A DNA stretch of 64,000 nt from an uncultured Verrucomicrobia subdivision 3 bacterium (GCA_903884535.1 CAISEZ010000120.1:22485-86484), one strand, 5' to 3'; shown: positions 53,173-62,615, counted from the stretch's first letter. A program made the numbers and translations. Notes: generated by a model from the sequence alone, not told the origin.

Positions 53173-53855
53173 TGCCCACGGCCAGAAAATTATTCGGTTG
53201 TGTCACGCGCCAAGAACGTTGGGGTATGTCTGCGCGCGGCTGGCTGGTATTGTTGTTGGCCGCGCTGGGCGCCGGCATTTTTGTCGCCCGGAACGTCCAG
53301 CCGTTTCTCGCAAAAAACCAGCGCGTGGATAGTAATATTCTGGTGGTCGAAGGCTGGGTTCACGAATACGCCATCCGCGCAGCGGCGGCGGAATTTCAAA
53401 CCGGCCGCTACGAAAAAATTTACACGACCGGCGGCCCGGTGGTCGGCACGGGCGGCTACGTCAATGACTTCAACACGTCGGCGAGTGTCGGCGCGGAATT
53501 ATTGGTGAAAGCCGGTGTCCGCGCCGAGCAGGTGCAAATGGTGCCGGCGCACGCGGTGGGCCGGGACCGCACGTTTTATTCCGCGGTGACCCTGCGCGAA
53601 TATTTCCGGACCAACGGACTGGCGGGAAAAAATTTCAACGTGCTGACGGAAGACGCCCATGCGCGCCGCACGCAGCGATTGTTTCAAGTCGCCTTCGGCC
53701 CGACGGCGGTCGTGGGCATCCTTTCCGTGCCGGATCCCGATTACGATCCGGCGCATTGGTGGCGCAGCAGCGAAGGTGTGCGGGAGGTGTTGAGCGAAAG
53801 CATCGCGTATGTTTACGCGCAGTTCTTATTTCGGCCACAGGCGCAAGTTCCTTGA
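53172..53855 (+). CDS. YdcF/ElyC/SanA-like (DUF218) membrane protein
   Basis: 227 residues. One N-terminal membrane segment (GWLVLLLAALGAGIFVARN), then the DUF218 core: ILVVEGWVHEYAIRAAAAEFQTGRYEKIYTTGG, ASVGAELLVKAGVRAEQVQMVPA and VLTEDAHARRTQRLFQVAFG. The family is linked to envelope polysaccharide and undecaprenyl-phosphate physiology, and related proteins are common in exosortase clusters; exact activity is not known. Confidence 0.8.
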   Translation: MPTARKLFGCVTRQERWGMSARGWLVLLLAALGAGIFVARNVQPFLAKNQRVDSNILVVEGWVHEYAIRAAAAEFQTGRYEKIYTTGGPVVGTGGYVNDFNTSASVGAELLVKAGVRAEQVQMVPAHAVGRDRTFYSAVTLREYFRTNGLAGKNFNVLTEDAHARRTQRLFQVAFGPTAVVGILSVPDPDYDPAHWWRSSEGVREVLSESIAYVYAQFLFRPQAQVP

Positions 53856-53897
53856 TTGTCGGCCGATTTTGCAGGAAAATCCCCACTCATAAAAAAT

Positions 53898-55217
53898 ATG
53901 AATTTGAAAAAACGGAACCCCCGCCGGATCTTCAAAAACAATCGCGGCTGGCTCTGGCTGCTGGCTAGCCCGCTGGCCGTCGCGCGTGTCGCGGGCATGC
54001 CGGGCATCATCGCCACCCCCACGCCGCCGGCCATTTTTGCGCCGCCCGCCATGGAGGACACGCTGACGAACAACAGCCAGCAAGTGTTTGTTCCGGCCGG
54101 CACCGTCCTGCGCAACGGGTTGCCGCAGCCGTTCCAATTCGGGCCGGTGACGGTGCGCCCGCATGTGGATTACAGTTTCATCTACGGGAACGGCATTCAG
54201 GCCGCGCTGACGAACCAGCAGAGCACGGTCATCCAGCAGATTTCGCCCGGCCTGCTGGTGGATCTCGGCCGGCACTGGTCGCTGGATTACACGCCGACCT
54301 TCCGGTTCTATTCGAGCGACCAGTTTAAGGACGGCGTGGACCACGCGTTTTCGCTGATCGGTGGAACGGATTACGAAGACTGGCGGTTCGGCCTGACGCA
54401 AAATTTTCTTTACACCACCGCGCCGGCGGCTGAAACCGGGGCGCAGACCGAGCAGGAAACTTTTGGCACCGGATTTTCGGCCGCCCGCATACTGAACGAA
54501 AAAATGTCGCTGAATCTGGGATTGAACCAGAATTTTTCCTACGCGGACAGTTTGCAAAATTCCCGCGGCTGGTCCACGTCGGACGGGTTGAATTATGAAC
54601 TCTGGCCGCGGATGATCGTGGGCGCGGGCGTGACAGCGGGTTACGTCAACTTGGATATTGGATCCGACCAGACCTACGAACAAATCAATGCCCAGGTGAA
54701 CTGGCGGGCCACGGACAAACTCAGCGTTCAGTTCAGCGGCGGCATGGAAGACCGGCAATACGCCGCCAGCAGCCAGCCTGATTCGCTCACGCCCGTCTTT
54801 AGCGGCTCTCTTCAATACCAGCCGTTCGCCGACACGCAAATTTCAGTGAGCGGCAGCCGCTCGGTGTCGCCGTCCTTGGTGCCCGGCTCCGACACGACGG
54901 CCACCAGTTTTGGCGCCAACATCAGCCAGACTCTGTTCAGAAAATTCACCCTGAATCTCGGCACCAGTTACAACATTTCCAAGTTTGCGCAAATCGCCCT
55001 GGCCGTCAGAGAACTGTCGCCCGGCTGGTATCAGCTCTACGCGGAAAATGTCGGTCGCACCGATGACAACATTGGCTTCACCGCGCGCTTGAGCCATCCG
55101 CTGCTGCGGCGCGGCACCTGGTCGGTTTTCTATCAATACGCCGACAACCAATCCACCGTGCAGGCCTTCAGCTACCGCAGCAGCCAAGTCGGCTTCGACC
55201 TCAGTTACCGCTATTAA
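53898..55217 (+). CDS. Outer-membrane beta-barrel protein (EpsL-like)
   Basis: 439 residues from ATG 53898. A basic N-terminus and short hydrophobic stretch (WLWLLASPLAVARVAG) act as export signal. Many alternating strands follow (DYSFIYGNG; YTPTFRFYSS; RFGLTQNFLYTT; LGLNQNFSYA; LSVQFSGGMED; LNLGTSYNIS; WSVFYQYAD) and the protein ends VGFDLSYRY with a C-terminal aromatic residue, the barrel-assembly signature. This fits the outer-membrane barrels of exosortase/exopolysaccharide loci and may be the export channel or an anchor, as no Wza-type gene is in view. Confidence 0.78.
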   Translation: MNLKKRNPRRIFKNNRGWLWLLASPLAVARVAGMPGIIATPTPPAIFAPPAMEDTLTNNSQQVFVPAGTVLRNGLPQPFQFGPVTVRPHVDYSFIYGNGIQAALTNQQSTVIQQISPGLLVDLGRHWSLDYTPTFRFYSSDQFKDGVDHAFSLIGGTDYEDWRFGLTQNFLYTTAPAAETGAQTEQETFGTGFSAARILNEKMSLNLGLNQNFSYADSLQNSRGWSTSDGLNYELWPRMIVGAGVTAGYVNLDIGSDQTYEQINAQVNWRATDKLSVQFSGGMEDRQYAASSQPDSLTPVFSGSLQYQPFADTQISVSGSRSVSPSLVPGSDTTATSFGANISQTLFRKFTLNLGTSYNISKFAQIALAVRELSPGWYQLYAENVGRTDDNIGFTARLSHPLLRRGTWSVFYQYADNQSTVQAFSYRSSQVGFDLSYRY

Positions 55218-55262
55218 TTCATCCGCGAACCGCTTCGCTGAATGTCGCCAAGGGAAAAGGAC

Positions 55263-56174
55263 ATGACCAATCCAGCCACGCCACCCACCGCTGCCGCCGT
55301 AGGCTTCCGGCAATTCCTGCTGGCGGCGGGCATTCTGGCTTTGGCTTTTATTCTGCCACTGGGAAAACTTGCCGTCTTCGCCGTGACCGACGATCTGCAT
55401 TCGCATATTTTGCTGATCCCGTTCATCAGCTACTACCTGTTCCGGCTAAAAAAAAACGCGCTGCCTCGATTTTCCGCGCCGGCAAAAAATGTCGCCGCAC
55501 TATTTTTTGCTGCCGGTGGCGCGGTGTTCACTTGGCACTGGTGGCTCAGTCATTCCGGTCCGCCGCTCGCCGCGGAAGACAAGCTGGCGCTGACCACGCT
55601 GGCGTTCGTTTTGTTTTTGACGGGGCTGGCCGCAATTTTTCTCGGTGGGGCCACGCTGCGCGCGCTGGCCTTTCCGTTCGCGCTGCTGGTGTTTTTAATT
55701 CCGCTGCCGGTTTTTTTGCGGGCCGGCATTGAGTCGTCGTTGCAGCACGGTTCGGCCGTCATGGCGGACTGGCTGTTTCAATTCTCCGGCATGGCGGTGT
55801 TTCGCACCGGCATGAATTTCCAGTTGCCGGGCATGTCCCTGGAAGTCGCGCCGGAATGCAGTGGCATTCATTCGACGCTGGTGCTGTTCATCACGAGCCT
55901 GCTGGCCGGCCAGATGTTTCTGCGGCAGCCGTGGCGCCGCGCCGCGCTGTGCCTGGCGGTGATTCCGCTGGCGCTGGCGCGGAACGGCCTGCGGATTTTC
56001 GTCATCGGCGAACTGTGTGTCCATGTCGGCCCGCACATGATTGATTCGCCGATTCATCATCACGGCGGGCCGCTGTTTTTCGCAGTATCACTGTTGCCTT
56101 TTTTCGCCTTTCTTTATTATTTGAAAAAAACTGAACGATTGAACCCGGTGGTTCCCTTGACCTCTAAAAATTAA
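55263..56174 (+). CDS. Exosortase/archaeosortase family transpeptidase
   Basis: 303 residues from ATG 55263 (AAGGGAAAAGG just upstream; ATG 55242 is the longer choice). Eight or so membrane helices hold the catalytic triad: Cys199 in APECSGIHS, Arg244 in ARNGLRIF and His265-267 in IHHHGGP, the exact family pattern. Exosortases cleave a C-terminal sorting tail (PEP-CTERM or similar) and attach the protein to a surface polymer. No EpsI-like (DUF3485) domain is attached and no gene in the window has a matching tail, so the substrates are elsewhere. The locus is polysaccharide-linked, as usual. Confidence 0.9.
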   Translation: MTNPATPPTAAAVGFRQFLLAAGILALAFILPLGKLAVFAVTDDLHSHILLIPFISYYLFRLKKNALPRFSAPAKNVAALFFAAGGAVFTWHWWLSHSGPPLAAEDKLALTTLAFVLFLTGLAAIFLGGATLRALAFPFALLVFLIPLPVFLRAGIESSLQHGSAVMADWLFQFSGMAVFRTGMNFQLPGMSLEVAPECSGIHSTLVLFITSLLAGQMFLRQPWRRAALCLAVIPLALARNGLRIFVIGELCVHVGPHMIDSPIHHHGGPLFFAVSLLPFFAFLYYLKKTERLNPVVPLTSKN

Positions 56175-56175
56175 G

Positions 56176-59100
56176 ATGAAAAAATATTCCTCGCTTCTCC
56201 TGACCCTGCTGGCGGTGGTGCTGCTGGCGGCGGCGGGCACCGGCTGCTCGGCCAAGGCCAAAAAAATCTATCATCTCCAGCGCGCCACCAAATTTTACGC
56301 GGCCAACGATTATGACCGCGCCGAGATTGAATATTTGAATGTCCTGCGCAATGACCCGCTGAATGCCGAGGCCATCGGGAAACTGGGCACCATTTATTTT
56401 GACGAGGGCCGTGTCCAGCGGGCCGCGCCGTTTGTGGCCAAGGGCAGCGCGTTGGCCACGAACGACCTCAGCCTCCGCCTCAAGCTCGGCTACATTTATT
56501 CCGCGATGGGCCGCAACAGCGAGGCGCAGGCGGCGGCGAATTTTATTTTGGACCGCCAGCCGCAAAACGACGAAGCCCCGCTGCTGCTGGCGGAAGCGTC
56601 GCTGACGCGCAAGGACATTGAGACCACGCAACGGCGGTTGCAAGCGCTGGCGCACACTGGCGACCGCGCCACCCTCGAAGTCGCACTGGGCAGCCTGGCG
56701 CTGCGCAGTCACGATGTGCCGGCGGCGATGCCGGCATTCCAGCGGGCGCAGGCGTTGGACGCCAAATCGCCGGCGGTTTATTCCGCGCTGGCCAGCTTGA
56801 GCTGGGCGAAAAATGACCTGGCGCAGGCGGCGGCCAATTTTAAACAGGCGGCGGCCTTGTCGCCGCCGCGCTCGCCGCGGCAGATGCAATACGCGCAATT
56901 CGTCCTGCAAACCGGCGATTTCGCGACCGGCCAGGAAATTCTGGACGCGCTCGTCAAGCAGGCGCCGGATTATGTGCCGGCCCTGATGGGCCTGGCGGAA
57001 ATTGCGGCGGCCAAAACCAATTTCACGGAAAGCGCCCGCCAATTGCAAAAGGTGCTGGCCCGCGATCCGGACAATTTTGACGCGCTGTCTTTTGACGGCC
57101 GGCTCAAGCTGGCGCAAGGCCAGCCGGACGCGGCGGAGACCGCCTTGGAACGGCTGACCCGCCTGTTTCCGCAAGTGGCGGCGGCGCATTACCAATTGGC
57201 AACCGCCTTTGTCGCGCAAGGTGAAAATGTGAAGGCGATCAACAGCCTGAGTCGCGCGCTGGAACTGGACGCGAATAATACGGACGCGATTTTATTGCTG
57301 GCCAATGTGCAGATCAAAAACCGGAATCCCAATCCCGCCATCGTTTCATTGGAACGCCTGACGCAAAACCAGCCGCAACTGGTGGCGGCGCAATTGCTGT
57401 TGGCCGACGCCTACCGGCAAGCCGGCCGGCCGGAGCGCGCGATGGCGATTTATCTGCCGCTGGAAAAAAACTCCCCGCAGAATCCGCAGTTGCCGCTGCT
57501 GATCGGCTCGGCGTTTTTGGAACAAACCAATTATCCGCAGGCGCGCCAGGAATTTGAGCGCCTGCGGGTGTTGCAGCCGGACAATCGGCTGGCGCTGGAA
57601 CAACTGGTGAATTTGGATTTGGCGGAAAAAAATTTCCCGGCGGCGCAACGGCGCGTCCAGACGGAATTGGATAAATATCCCAAAGTGGATGAACTGCGGC
57701 TGTTGCTGGCCAAGGTGTTTTCGACGGCGGGCAATTCTGCCCAGGCCGAGGCGACGCTGTTGAAGACGCTGGAATTATCGCCGGAAAATCAGGCCGCTTA
57801 TTTGATGCTCGCGCAATTGTATGCGGATGCCAAACAAAACGCGAAGGCCATCGCCCAGTTGGATGCGGTGCTCGCGAAAAATCCCAAAAACGTTCCGGCC
57901 CTGATGCTCGCCGCCAATATCCAGAGCGACAACCAGGATTACAAAAAGGCGGCGGCGGTTTACGAGCAGTTGTTGCAGGCCGACCCCAAGTTCAGTCCGG
58001 CGCTCAACAATCTGGCGTATATTTACTCGGAAAATCTCGGCCAGTTGGATCGCGCCTACGAACTGGCCAAGCAGGCGCGGGAATTGTTGCCTTACGACGC
58101 ATCCACCGCAGACACGCTGGGCTGGATTTATTTTCAACGCGGCGCATATTCCACCGCGCTGGGCCTGCTGCAAGCCAGCGCCGCCAAGCTACCCGCCGAA
58201 CCCGAAGTCCAGTTTCACCTCGGCATGGTCAATTACATGCTGGGCAACGAGGAGGTTGCCCGCGCGGCGTTGCAATACGCCCGGCAGAGCAGTCAGGTTT
58301 TTCCCGGCAAGGATGAGGCCGGTCGCACCCTCGAGCTGCTCGCCATCAATCCGCAAACCGCCGATGCCGCCGCCCGGTCGCTGCTGGAAAAACGCGTGGC
58401 GGAAAAAGCGGATGACCAGGTTGCGCTGGGCCGGTTGGCCGCCATTTATCTGCGCGCCGACAATTTTGACAAAGCCGGCTCGGCTTATGAAAAAGTGCTC
58501 GTGGCCAATCCCAAAAATTTGACTGCGATGCTCAACCTCATTCAGATTTATTCGCGCACGGATGTGGCCAAAGCGTATTCGATGGCCAAGGACGCCTACA
58601 AATCCGCGCCTAATAATTCCGAAGTGTCGCATTGGTTCGGCCGGCTCGCTTACCAGTCCGGCGATTACAAACTGGCGGCGACGTTGCTCCAGCAAACCAG
58701 CCAAAATCAAGCCGACAACGGCTCGGTGTGGTTTGATTTTGCGCAGGCAGCCTACAGCGTCGGCCGGATCACCGCCGCCCAGGCGGCGTTGCAAAGCGCG
58801 GTGCAGTTGAATCTGGCCGCGCCGCAAATGACCGAAGCCCGGCGGATGCTCGACCTGCTCAATCTCGCCGCCGATCCAGCGCAGGCCGCCACCGCCAGTG
58901 CGCGCGTGGCGGAAATTTTGAAGGCCGAACCCGGTTACGTTCCCGCACTGATGGCGCAGGCCGTCGGTGCCGAACGTCAGATGAGTCTCGCCGTCGCCGA
59001 AGCCGACTACGAAAAAATATTGGAGCGCTATCCGGATTTTTCACCGGTGCAACGGCAGTTGGCGATTCTGTATTCGCGCGAAACGGCCAAGGCCAGCCGG

Positions 59101-59394
59101 GCTTACACACTGGCGGTCAAAGCCCGCGAAGTTTTTCCGGCTGACCCCGCGTTGACCAAGGCCGTTGGCTTAATCTGGCTTCAGCAGGGTGACGCGGCGC
59201 ACGCAGTCAAGCAACTCACCGATGCCGCCGCCATGGCGAGCACCGATGCCGAAACTTATTTCTACCTCGGCACCGCGCAGTTCCAGTTGAAAAATCGTGC
59301 GGAATGCAAGGCGGCCTTGCAACAGGCGCTGGCGCTGCAACTCGCCCCCGCCCAAGCGACGGCGGCGCACCAAATGCTCGACAAACTCAAGTGA
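56176..59394 (+). CDS. Giant TPR lipoprotein, PrsT-like
   Basis: 1072 residues, starting one base after the exosortase stop. The N-terminus MKKYSSLLLTLLAVVLLAAAGTGCSA has a lipobox ending at Cys25, so it is a lipoprotein, outer-membrane or periplasmic. Nearly all the rest is TPR-type helical repeats (ATKFYAANDYDRAEIEYLNVLRNDPLNAEAIGKLG and about 20 further units). Large TPR proteins (PrsT) follow exosortase genes in PEP-CTERM loci and are thought to scaffold polymer assembly. Ends at the bidirectional terminator 59405-59428. Confidence 0.87.
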   Translation: MKKYSSLLLTLLAVVLLAAAGTGCSAKAKKIYHLQRATKFYAANDYDRAEIEYLNVLRNDPLNAEAIGKLGTIYFDEGRVQRAAPFVAKGSALATNDLSLRLKLGYIYSAMGRNSEAQAAANFILDRQPQNDEAPLLLAEASLTRKDIETTQRRLQALAHTGDRATLEVALGSLALRSHDVPAAMPAFQRAQALDAKSPAVYSALASLSWAKNDLAQAAANFKQAAALSPPRSPRQMQYAQFVLQTGDFATGQEILDALVKQAPDYVPALMGLAEIAAAKTNFTESARQLQKVLARDPDNFDALSFDGRLKLAQGQPDAAETALERLTRLFPQVAAAHYQLATAFVAQGENVKAINSLSRALELDANNTDAILLLANVQIKNRNPNPAIVSLERLTQNQPQLVAAQLLLADAYRQAGRPERAMAIYLPLEKNSPQNPQLPLLIGSAFLEQTNYPQARQEFERLRVLQPDNRLALEQLVNLDLAEKNFPAAQRRVQTELDKYPKVDELRLLLAKVFSTAGNSAQAEATLLKTLELSPENQAAYLMLAQLYADAKQNAKAIAQLDAVLAKNPKNVPALMLAANIQSDNQDYKKAAAVYEQLLQADPKFSPALNNLAYIYSENLGQLDRAYELAKQARELLPYDASTADTLGWIYFQRGAYSTALGLLQASAAKLPAEPEVQFHLGMVNYMLGNEEVARAALQYARQSSQVFPGKDEAGRTLELLAINPQTADAAARSLLEKRVAEKADDQVALGRLAAIYLRADNFDKAGSAYEKVLVANPKNLTAMLNLIQIYSRTDVAKAYSMAKDAYKSAPNNSEVSHWFGRLAYQSGDYKLAATLLQQTSQNQADNGSVWFDFAQAAYSVGRITAAQAALQSAVQLNLAAPQMTEARRMLDLLNLAADPAQAATASARVAEILKAEPGYVPALMAQAVGAERQMSLAVAEADYEKILERYPDFSPVQRQLAILYSRETAKASRAYTLAVKAREVFPADPALTKAVGLIWLQQGDAAHAVKQLTDAAAMASTDAETYFYLGTAQFQLKNRAECKAALQQALALQLAPAQATAAHQMLDKLK

Positions 59395-59404
59395 GCAAAG
59401 TTGG

Positions 59405-59428
59405 AAGCCGCCAACAACTTGGCGGCTT
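59405..59428. terminator. Bidirectional terminator between convergent genes
   Basis: AAGCCGCCAA (59405-59414), CAAC loop, TTGGCGGCTT (59419-59428): a perfect 10-bp stem located 10 bases past the + strand stop and 7 bases past the - strand stop. It has TTT on the + side and AACTTTGC on the - side. Confidence 0.6.
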
Positions 59429-59435
59429 TCAGCGG

Positions 59436-60014
59436 TCACCAATCTTTGACGGGCCGCCGGCTGTCGCGCGGCTTGTCCTGCGGTTTCAATTGTAAAAACT
59501 GCTCATTGCCCTTCTGGGCATCCAGCAGGTGTTTCGCTTCCTCCGGCGTCATCTGGCCCGCCGCCTGCGGCTGGCCTTCGCCCTTTTGCTCATCCTTCTT
59601 TTCGGCATCGGCTTTTTGCTGCTCCGCTTTTTTCTCTTCGTCGGACTTCTTCTGCTCCGCCTGTTTTTGTTCGTCCTGCTGTTGCTGGCCTTGCGACTCT
59701 TTTTGCTGCTCTTTTTTCTGGTTGTCCGACTTTTGTTGCTGCGACTGCTGCTGGTCCTTCGACTTTTGGTTTTGCTGTTGCTGATTTTGCTGCTGCTGCT
59801 GCTGCTTGAGCAGTTCCTCCAGTTTTTTCAACTTGTCGTCATCCGGATAAAGTTTCAGCCCCATTTCCACCTGCTCCTTCGCCTGGGGAATGCTGTTGGA
59901 AATGTAAAACTGCGCGCCGCTGTGGAAAAAATCATCGGCGGGCGCAAGCTGCGCGCCGGCATTCTGCCATGACAACGGCAGCAGGCTAAGGCTGATGAGG
60001 AGTGGCAATCGCAT
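59436..60014 (-). CDS. Gln/Lys-rich TPR-like protein, last gene of the Bat-type operon
   Basis: 192 residues from ATG at 60014-60012; a TTG just before is less likely. Signal peptide (MRLPLLISLSLLPLSWQNAGA), one TPR-like helix pair (DFFHSGAQFYISNSIPQAKEQVEMGLKLYPDDDKLKKLEELL), then about 90 residues of Gln, Lys, Glu and Ser in long runs, a charged coiled-coil or disordered tail, and a conserved-looking C-terminus (MTPEEAKHLLDAQKGNEQFLQLKPQDKPR). The ending resembles the C-termini of BatC-type proteins. It overlaps the upstream gene by 29 bases. Confidence 0.7.
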   Translation of the reverse strand: MRLPLLISLSLLPLSWQNAGAQLAPADDFFHSGAQFYISNSIPQAKEQVEMGLKLYPDDDKLKKLEELLKQQQQQQNQQQQNQKSKDQQQSQQQKSDNQKKEQQKESQGQQQQDEQKQAEQKKSDEEKKAEQQKADAEKKDEQKGEGQPQAAGQMTPEEAKHLLDAQKGNEQFLQLKPQDKPRDSRRPVKDW

Positions 60015-61620
60015 CAATATCCTTCAGTTTTTTGGTGTAGTCTTGAAATTGTTTGGCCACCGGATTTTTCACCAGCTCTTCCATGATCGCCAGCGCGCGG
60101 TGATAATTCCGCTGGCGCACCGCCGCATCGGCTTCGCCCTTGGCCCGGCGCATCGCTTCGCGGAACGCCTTGATCTGCTCCACACCGTTTTTGGCGAACG
60201 CCAGATTGAATACCGCGTCCGCATCATTTGTGTTGAGCGAAACCGCGCGCTCATAACTTTTGATCGCCATCTCCCAGGCTTCCTGCAAACCGTCCAGATC
60301 CTTCGCCGCCGCGCCGGCGCGGAACTGCACATTGCCCAGGTTGTAATACGCCAGCTGTTGCAACTTCAAATCCGGCGCCACCGTCACCAGTTTAAAATTT
60401 TTCAGCGCCTCGTCGTAATTTGTGGCGCGATAGGCCGCCGCACCCGCGTTGAACACCAGTCGCAAATCATTCGTGCTGATCTGCGCCAGCCGTTCGTATT
60501 CCGCCAGCGAATTGGTGAAATTCCCGGCCTTGTAATCACGCAGTGCCGATGTCGGCGACGCGTTCGTGGCAACCGGCAAAAATAAAATCGCGAAGAGCGT
60601 GGCGCTGGCCGCGATATTGCCTTTGCGCTGGGTGGTCGTCTGCGAAGCCCGTTCCGGCAAAAACATTTCAGCCAGTAGCAGCAGCACCGCTACCGCAAGC
60701 GGCCATTGAAATTGTTCGTGATAACGCCGGAGCAGCTTTTCCTTGCCGGTGGATTTCGGCAGCGGCTCCAGCCCGCGCTCGTAAAGTGTGTTGATCGTTT
60801 CCGCACCGCGCAGCGGCAGATAAAATCCGCCCGTCGCGCCGGCGATTTGCTGGAGCAGCGATTCGTTCAAATGTGATTTCACCGCGTTGCCATTTTCGTC
60901 GCGGACCAAATCAGGATTCAGCAAATCGCCCTCCTTCGAGCCGATGCCGATGGTGAAAATTTTCAGGCCGGCGTCCGCCGCTTTTTTCGCCGCGTCGAGC
61001 GCACCCGGTTCCTTGTCATTGTCTTCGCCGTCGGTCATCAGCACGAGCACCTTGAAATGATTTATCTCTTTGAAGGTGTTCAACGCCGTATCAATCGCCT
61101 CGGCGATGGCCGTGCCACCTTGCGGGATGGAATTCACATCCAGCGCCTGCACGCTTTGCTGGAACGCCGTGTTGTCAATCGTCAGCGGACATTCCAAAAA
61201 CGCGTTGCCGGCGAACGCGACCAGACCCAGGCGATCCGTGCCGGCACGCTGCATCAACTCCAGCGCCGCCATTTTAGCCCGCGCCAGCCGGTTTGGCGCG
61301 ATGTCCGTGGCCAGCATGGATTTCGACGTGTCCACCGCCACCACAATGTCCAAACCGTGCTGTTCGACTTCTTCCAGATCAAATCCACGCTGCGGCCGCG
61401 CGAGCGTGAACACCAAAAACACCGCCGCCAGAATCAAAAACGCAAACCGCATTTTCCGGCGCGCGGGAGAAATGCCCACCGTCAACTGTGACAACAATCG
61501 CGCTTCGACGAATTGCGTCAGCAGCTTTTGCCGCACGCGCATGGACCACCAAAAAAACAACGCCAGCGCCGGTGGTAAAACCAGCAGCAGCCAGAACAAA
61601 TTGGGGTGCTCGAATCTCAT
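59986..61620 (-). CDS. vWA domain protein with C-terminal TPRs (BatB-BatC-like fusion)
   Basis: 544 residues from ATG 61620-61618, overlapping the upstream gene's stop by ATGA. Two N-terminal membrane segments (FWLLLVLPPALALFFWW; FAFLILAAVFLVFTLA) precede a von Willebrand A domain with MIDAS DTSKS (Asp97, Ser99, Ser101) and MTDGEDND. A further helix about 345 leads to a periplasmic TPR region (YKAGNFTNSLAEYERLAQIS...AYYNLGNVQFRAGA). In Bacteroidetes BatB and BatC are separate; here they are one chain. Bat operons aid stress tolerance together with MoxR ATPases; molecular role is not settled. Confidence 0.85.
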   Translation of the reverse strand: MRFEHPNLFWLLLVLPPALALFFWWSMRVRQKLLTQFVEARLLSQLTVGISPARRKMRFAFLILAAVFLVFTLARPQRGFDLEEVEQHGLDIVVAVDTSKSMLATDIAPNRLARAKMAALELMQRAGTDRLGLVAFAGNAFLECPLTIDNTAFQQSVQALDVNSIPQGGTAIAEAIDTALNTFKEINHFKVLVLMTDGEDNDKEPGALDAAKKAADAGLKIFTIGIGSKEGDLLNPDLVRDENGNAVKSHLNESLLQQIAGATGGFYLPLRGAETINTLYERGLEPLPKSTGKEKLLRRYHEQFQWPLAVAVLLLLAEMFLPERASQTTTQRKGNIAASATLFAILFLPVATNASPTSALRDYKAGNFTNSLAEYERLAQISTNDLRLVFNAGAAAYRATNYDEALKNFKLVTVAPDLKLQQLAYYNLGNVQFRAGAAAKDLDGLQEAWEMAIKSYERAVSLNTNDADAVFNLAFAKNGVEQIKAFREAMRRAKGEADAAVRQRNYHRALAIMEELVKNPVAKQFQDYTKKLKDIDAIATPHQP

Positions 61621-62615
61621 GGCAACCTCCGCAAAATGGTGTGAGCTAAAATTATTTCCAGCAGCCAGATGAATAGTCCAGCCGCGACCAGCCACGGAAA
61701 TAGCTCCTTGAATTCTGTGTATTTGCTGATCGTCGCCTCCGTTTTTTCGAGCTTGTCTATCTCCGCGTATATTTTTTGGAACTTCTCCGCATTGTCTGCA
61801 CGATAATATTTGCCGCCGGTCCTATCCGCGATTTTTTGCAGCGTTTCTTCATCCACATCCACCGCCACGTTTTGATAGCCGACTTTTTGGCCGTTCGCAA
61901 ATACCGGCATCGGCGCAGAACCTTGTTCACCGATGCCGACGGTGTAAACTTTAGCGCTCAACGCCCGTGCTGCGTCCGCCGCTAGCAGCGGCTGAATCTT
62001 GCCGGAATTATTTTGCCCGTCCGTCGCGAGAATCACGATTTTGCTTTTTGATTTCAGCTCCCGCAGCCGGTTGATGGCTGTGCCAAGCGCGTCACCGATG
62101 GCCGTGGAATTTTCATTGATTGCGCCGATCGCCAGCCGGTCGAGATTTTCCTGGAGAAAATCGTGATCCAGCGACAGCGGTGTGGCGATGAACGCTTGTG
62201 TCGCAAAAACCACCAGGCCGATGCGATCGTTCGGACGTTTATCAATGAACGATTTCACCACCGATCGCGCCATGTTAAAGCGGTTCACGCGTTCGCCGCG
62301 CACCACAAAATCCTCGGAGATCATGCTGCCCGACATGTCGAGCGCGATGACGATGTCCACGCCGCTGGCCTTGACCTCCGTGGTGCTTTTCAGCAGACGC
62401 GGCTGCGCCAGCGCGATGATAAATATCGCCAGCACCAGCCACCGCAATGCCGCCAGAAAACCGCCCGCGCGCGAACGTTTGGCGCGCGTCAATCCTTCCA
62501 CCAGCTTCACCGACGAATAAAGAAACGCCGGCGACTGGCCGCGTTGGCCTTTCAACCACGCCAGCAGCGGCAGCAGCAACAGTAGCAGCAGAAAATAGGG
62601 ATGCGCAAAGGTCAT
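61617..62615 (-). CDS. vWA domain membrane protein (BatA-like)
   Basis: 332 residues. N-terminal hydrophobic segments (YFLLLLLLLPLLAWL; LRWLVLAIFIIALA) are followed by a vWA domain with MIDAS DMSGS (Asp93, Ser95, Ser97) and ATDGQNNSG, and a C-terminal membrane segment (WLVAAGLFIWLLEIILA). Paired with the following vWA protein as BatA-BatB are in other phyla. Start and stop overlap both neighbours by ATGA. Confidence 0.88.
   Translation of the reverse strand: MTFAHPYFLLLLLLLPLLAWLKGQRGQSPAFLYSSVKLVEGLTRAKRSRAGGFLAALRWLVLAIFIIALAQPRLLKSTTEVKASGVDIVIALDMSGSMISEDFVVRGERVNRFNMARSVVKSFIDKRPNDRIGLVVFATQAFIATPLSLDHDFLQENLDRLAIGAINENSTAIGDALGTAINRLRELKSKSKIVILATDGQNNSGKIQPLLAADAARALSAKVYTVGIGEQGSAPMPVFANGQKVGYQNVAVDVDEETLQKIADRTGGKYYRADNAEKFQKIYAEIDKLEKTEATISKYTEFKELFPWLVAAGLFIWLLEIILAHTILRRLP

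Noticed and set aside
59529..59972. Leu-rich membrane-like + strand frame
   Set aside because: Complement of the Gln/Lys-rich repeats on the - strand, which give Leu/Phe codons by chance.
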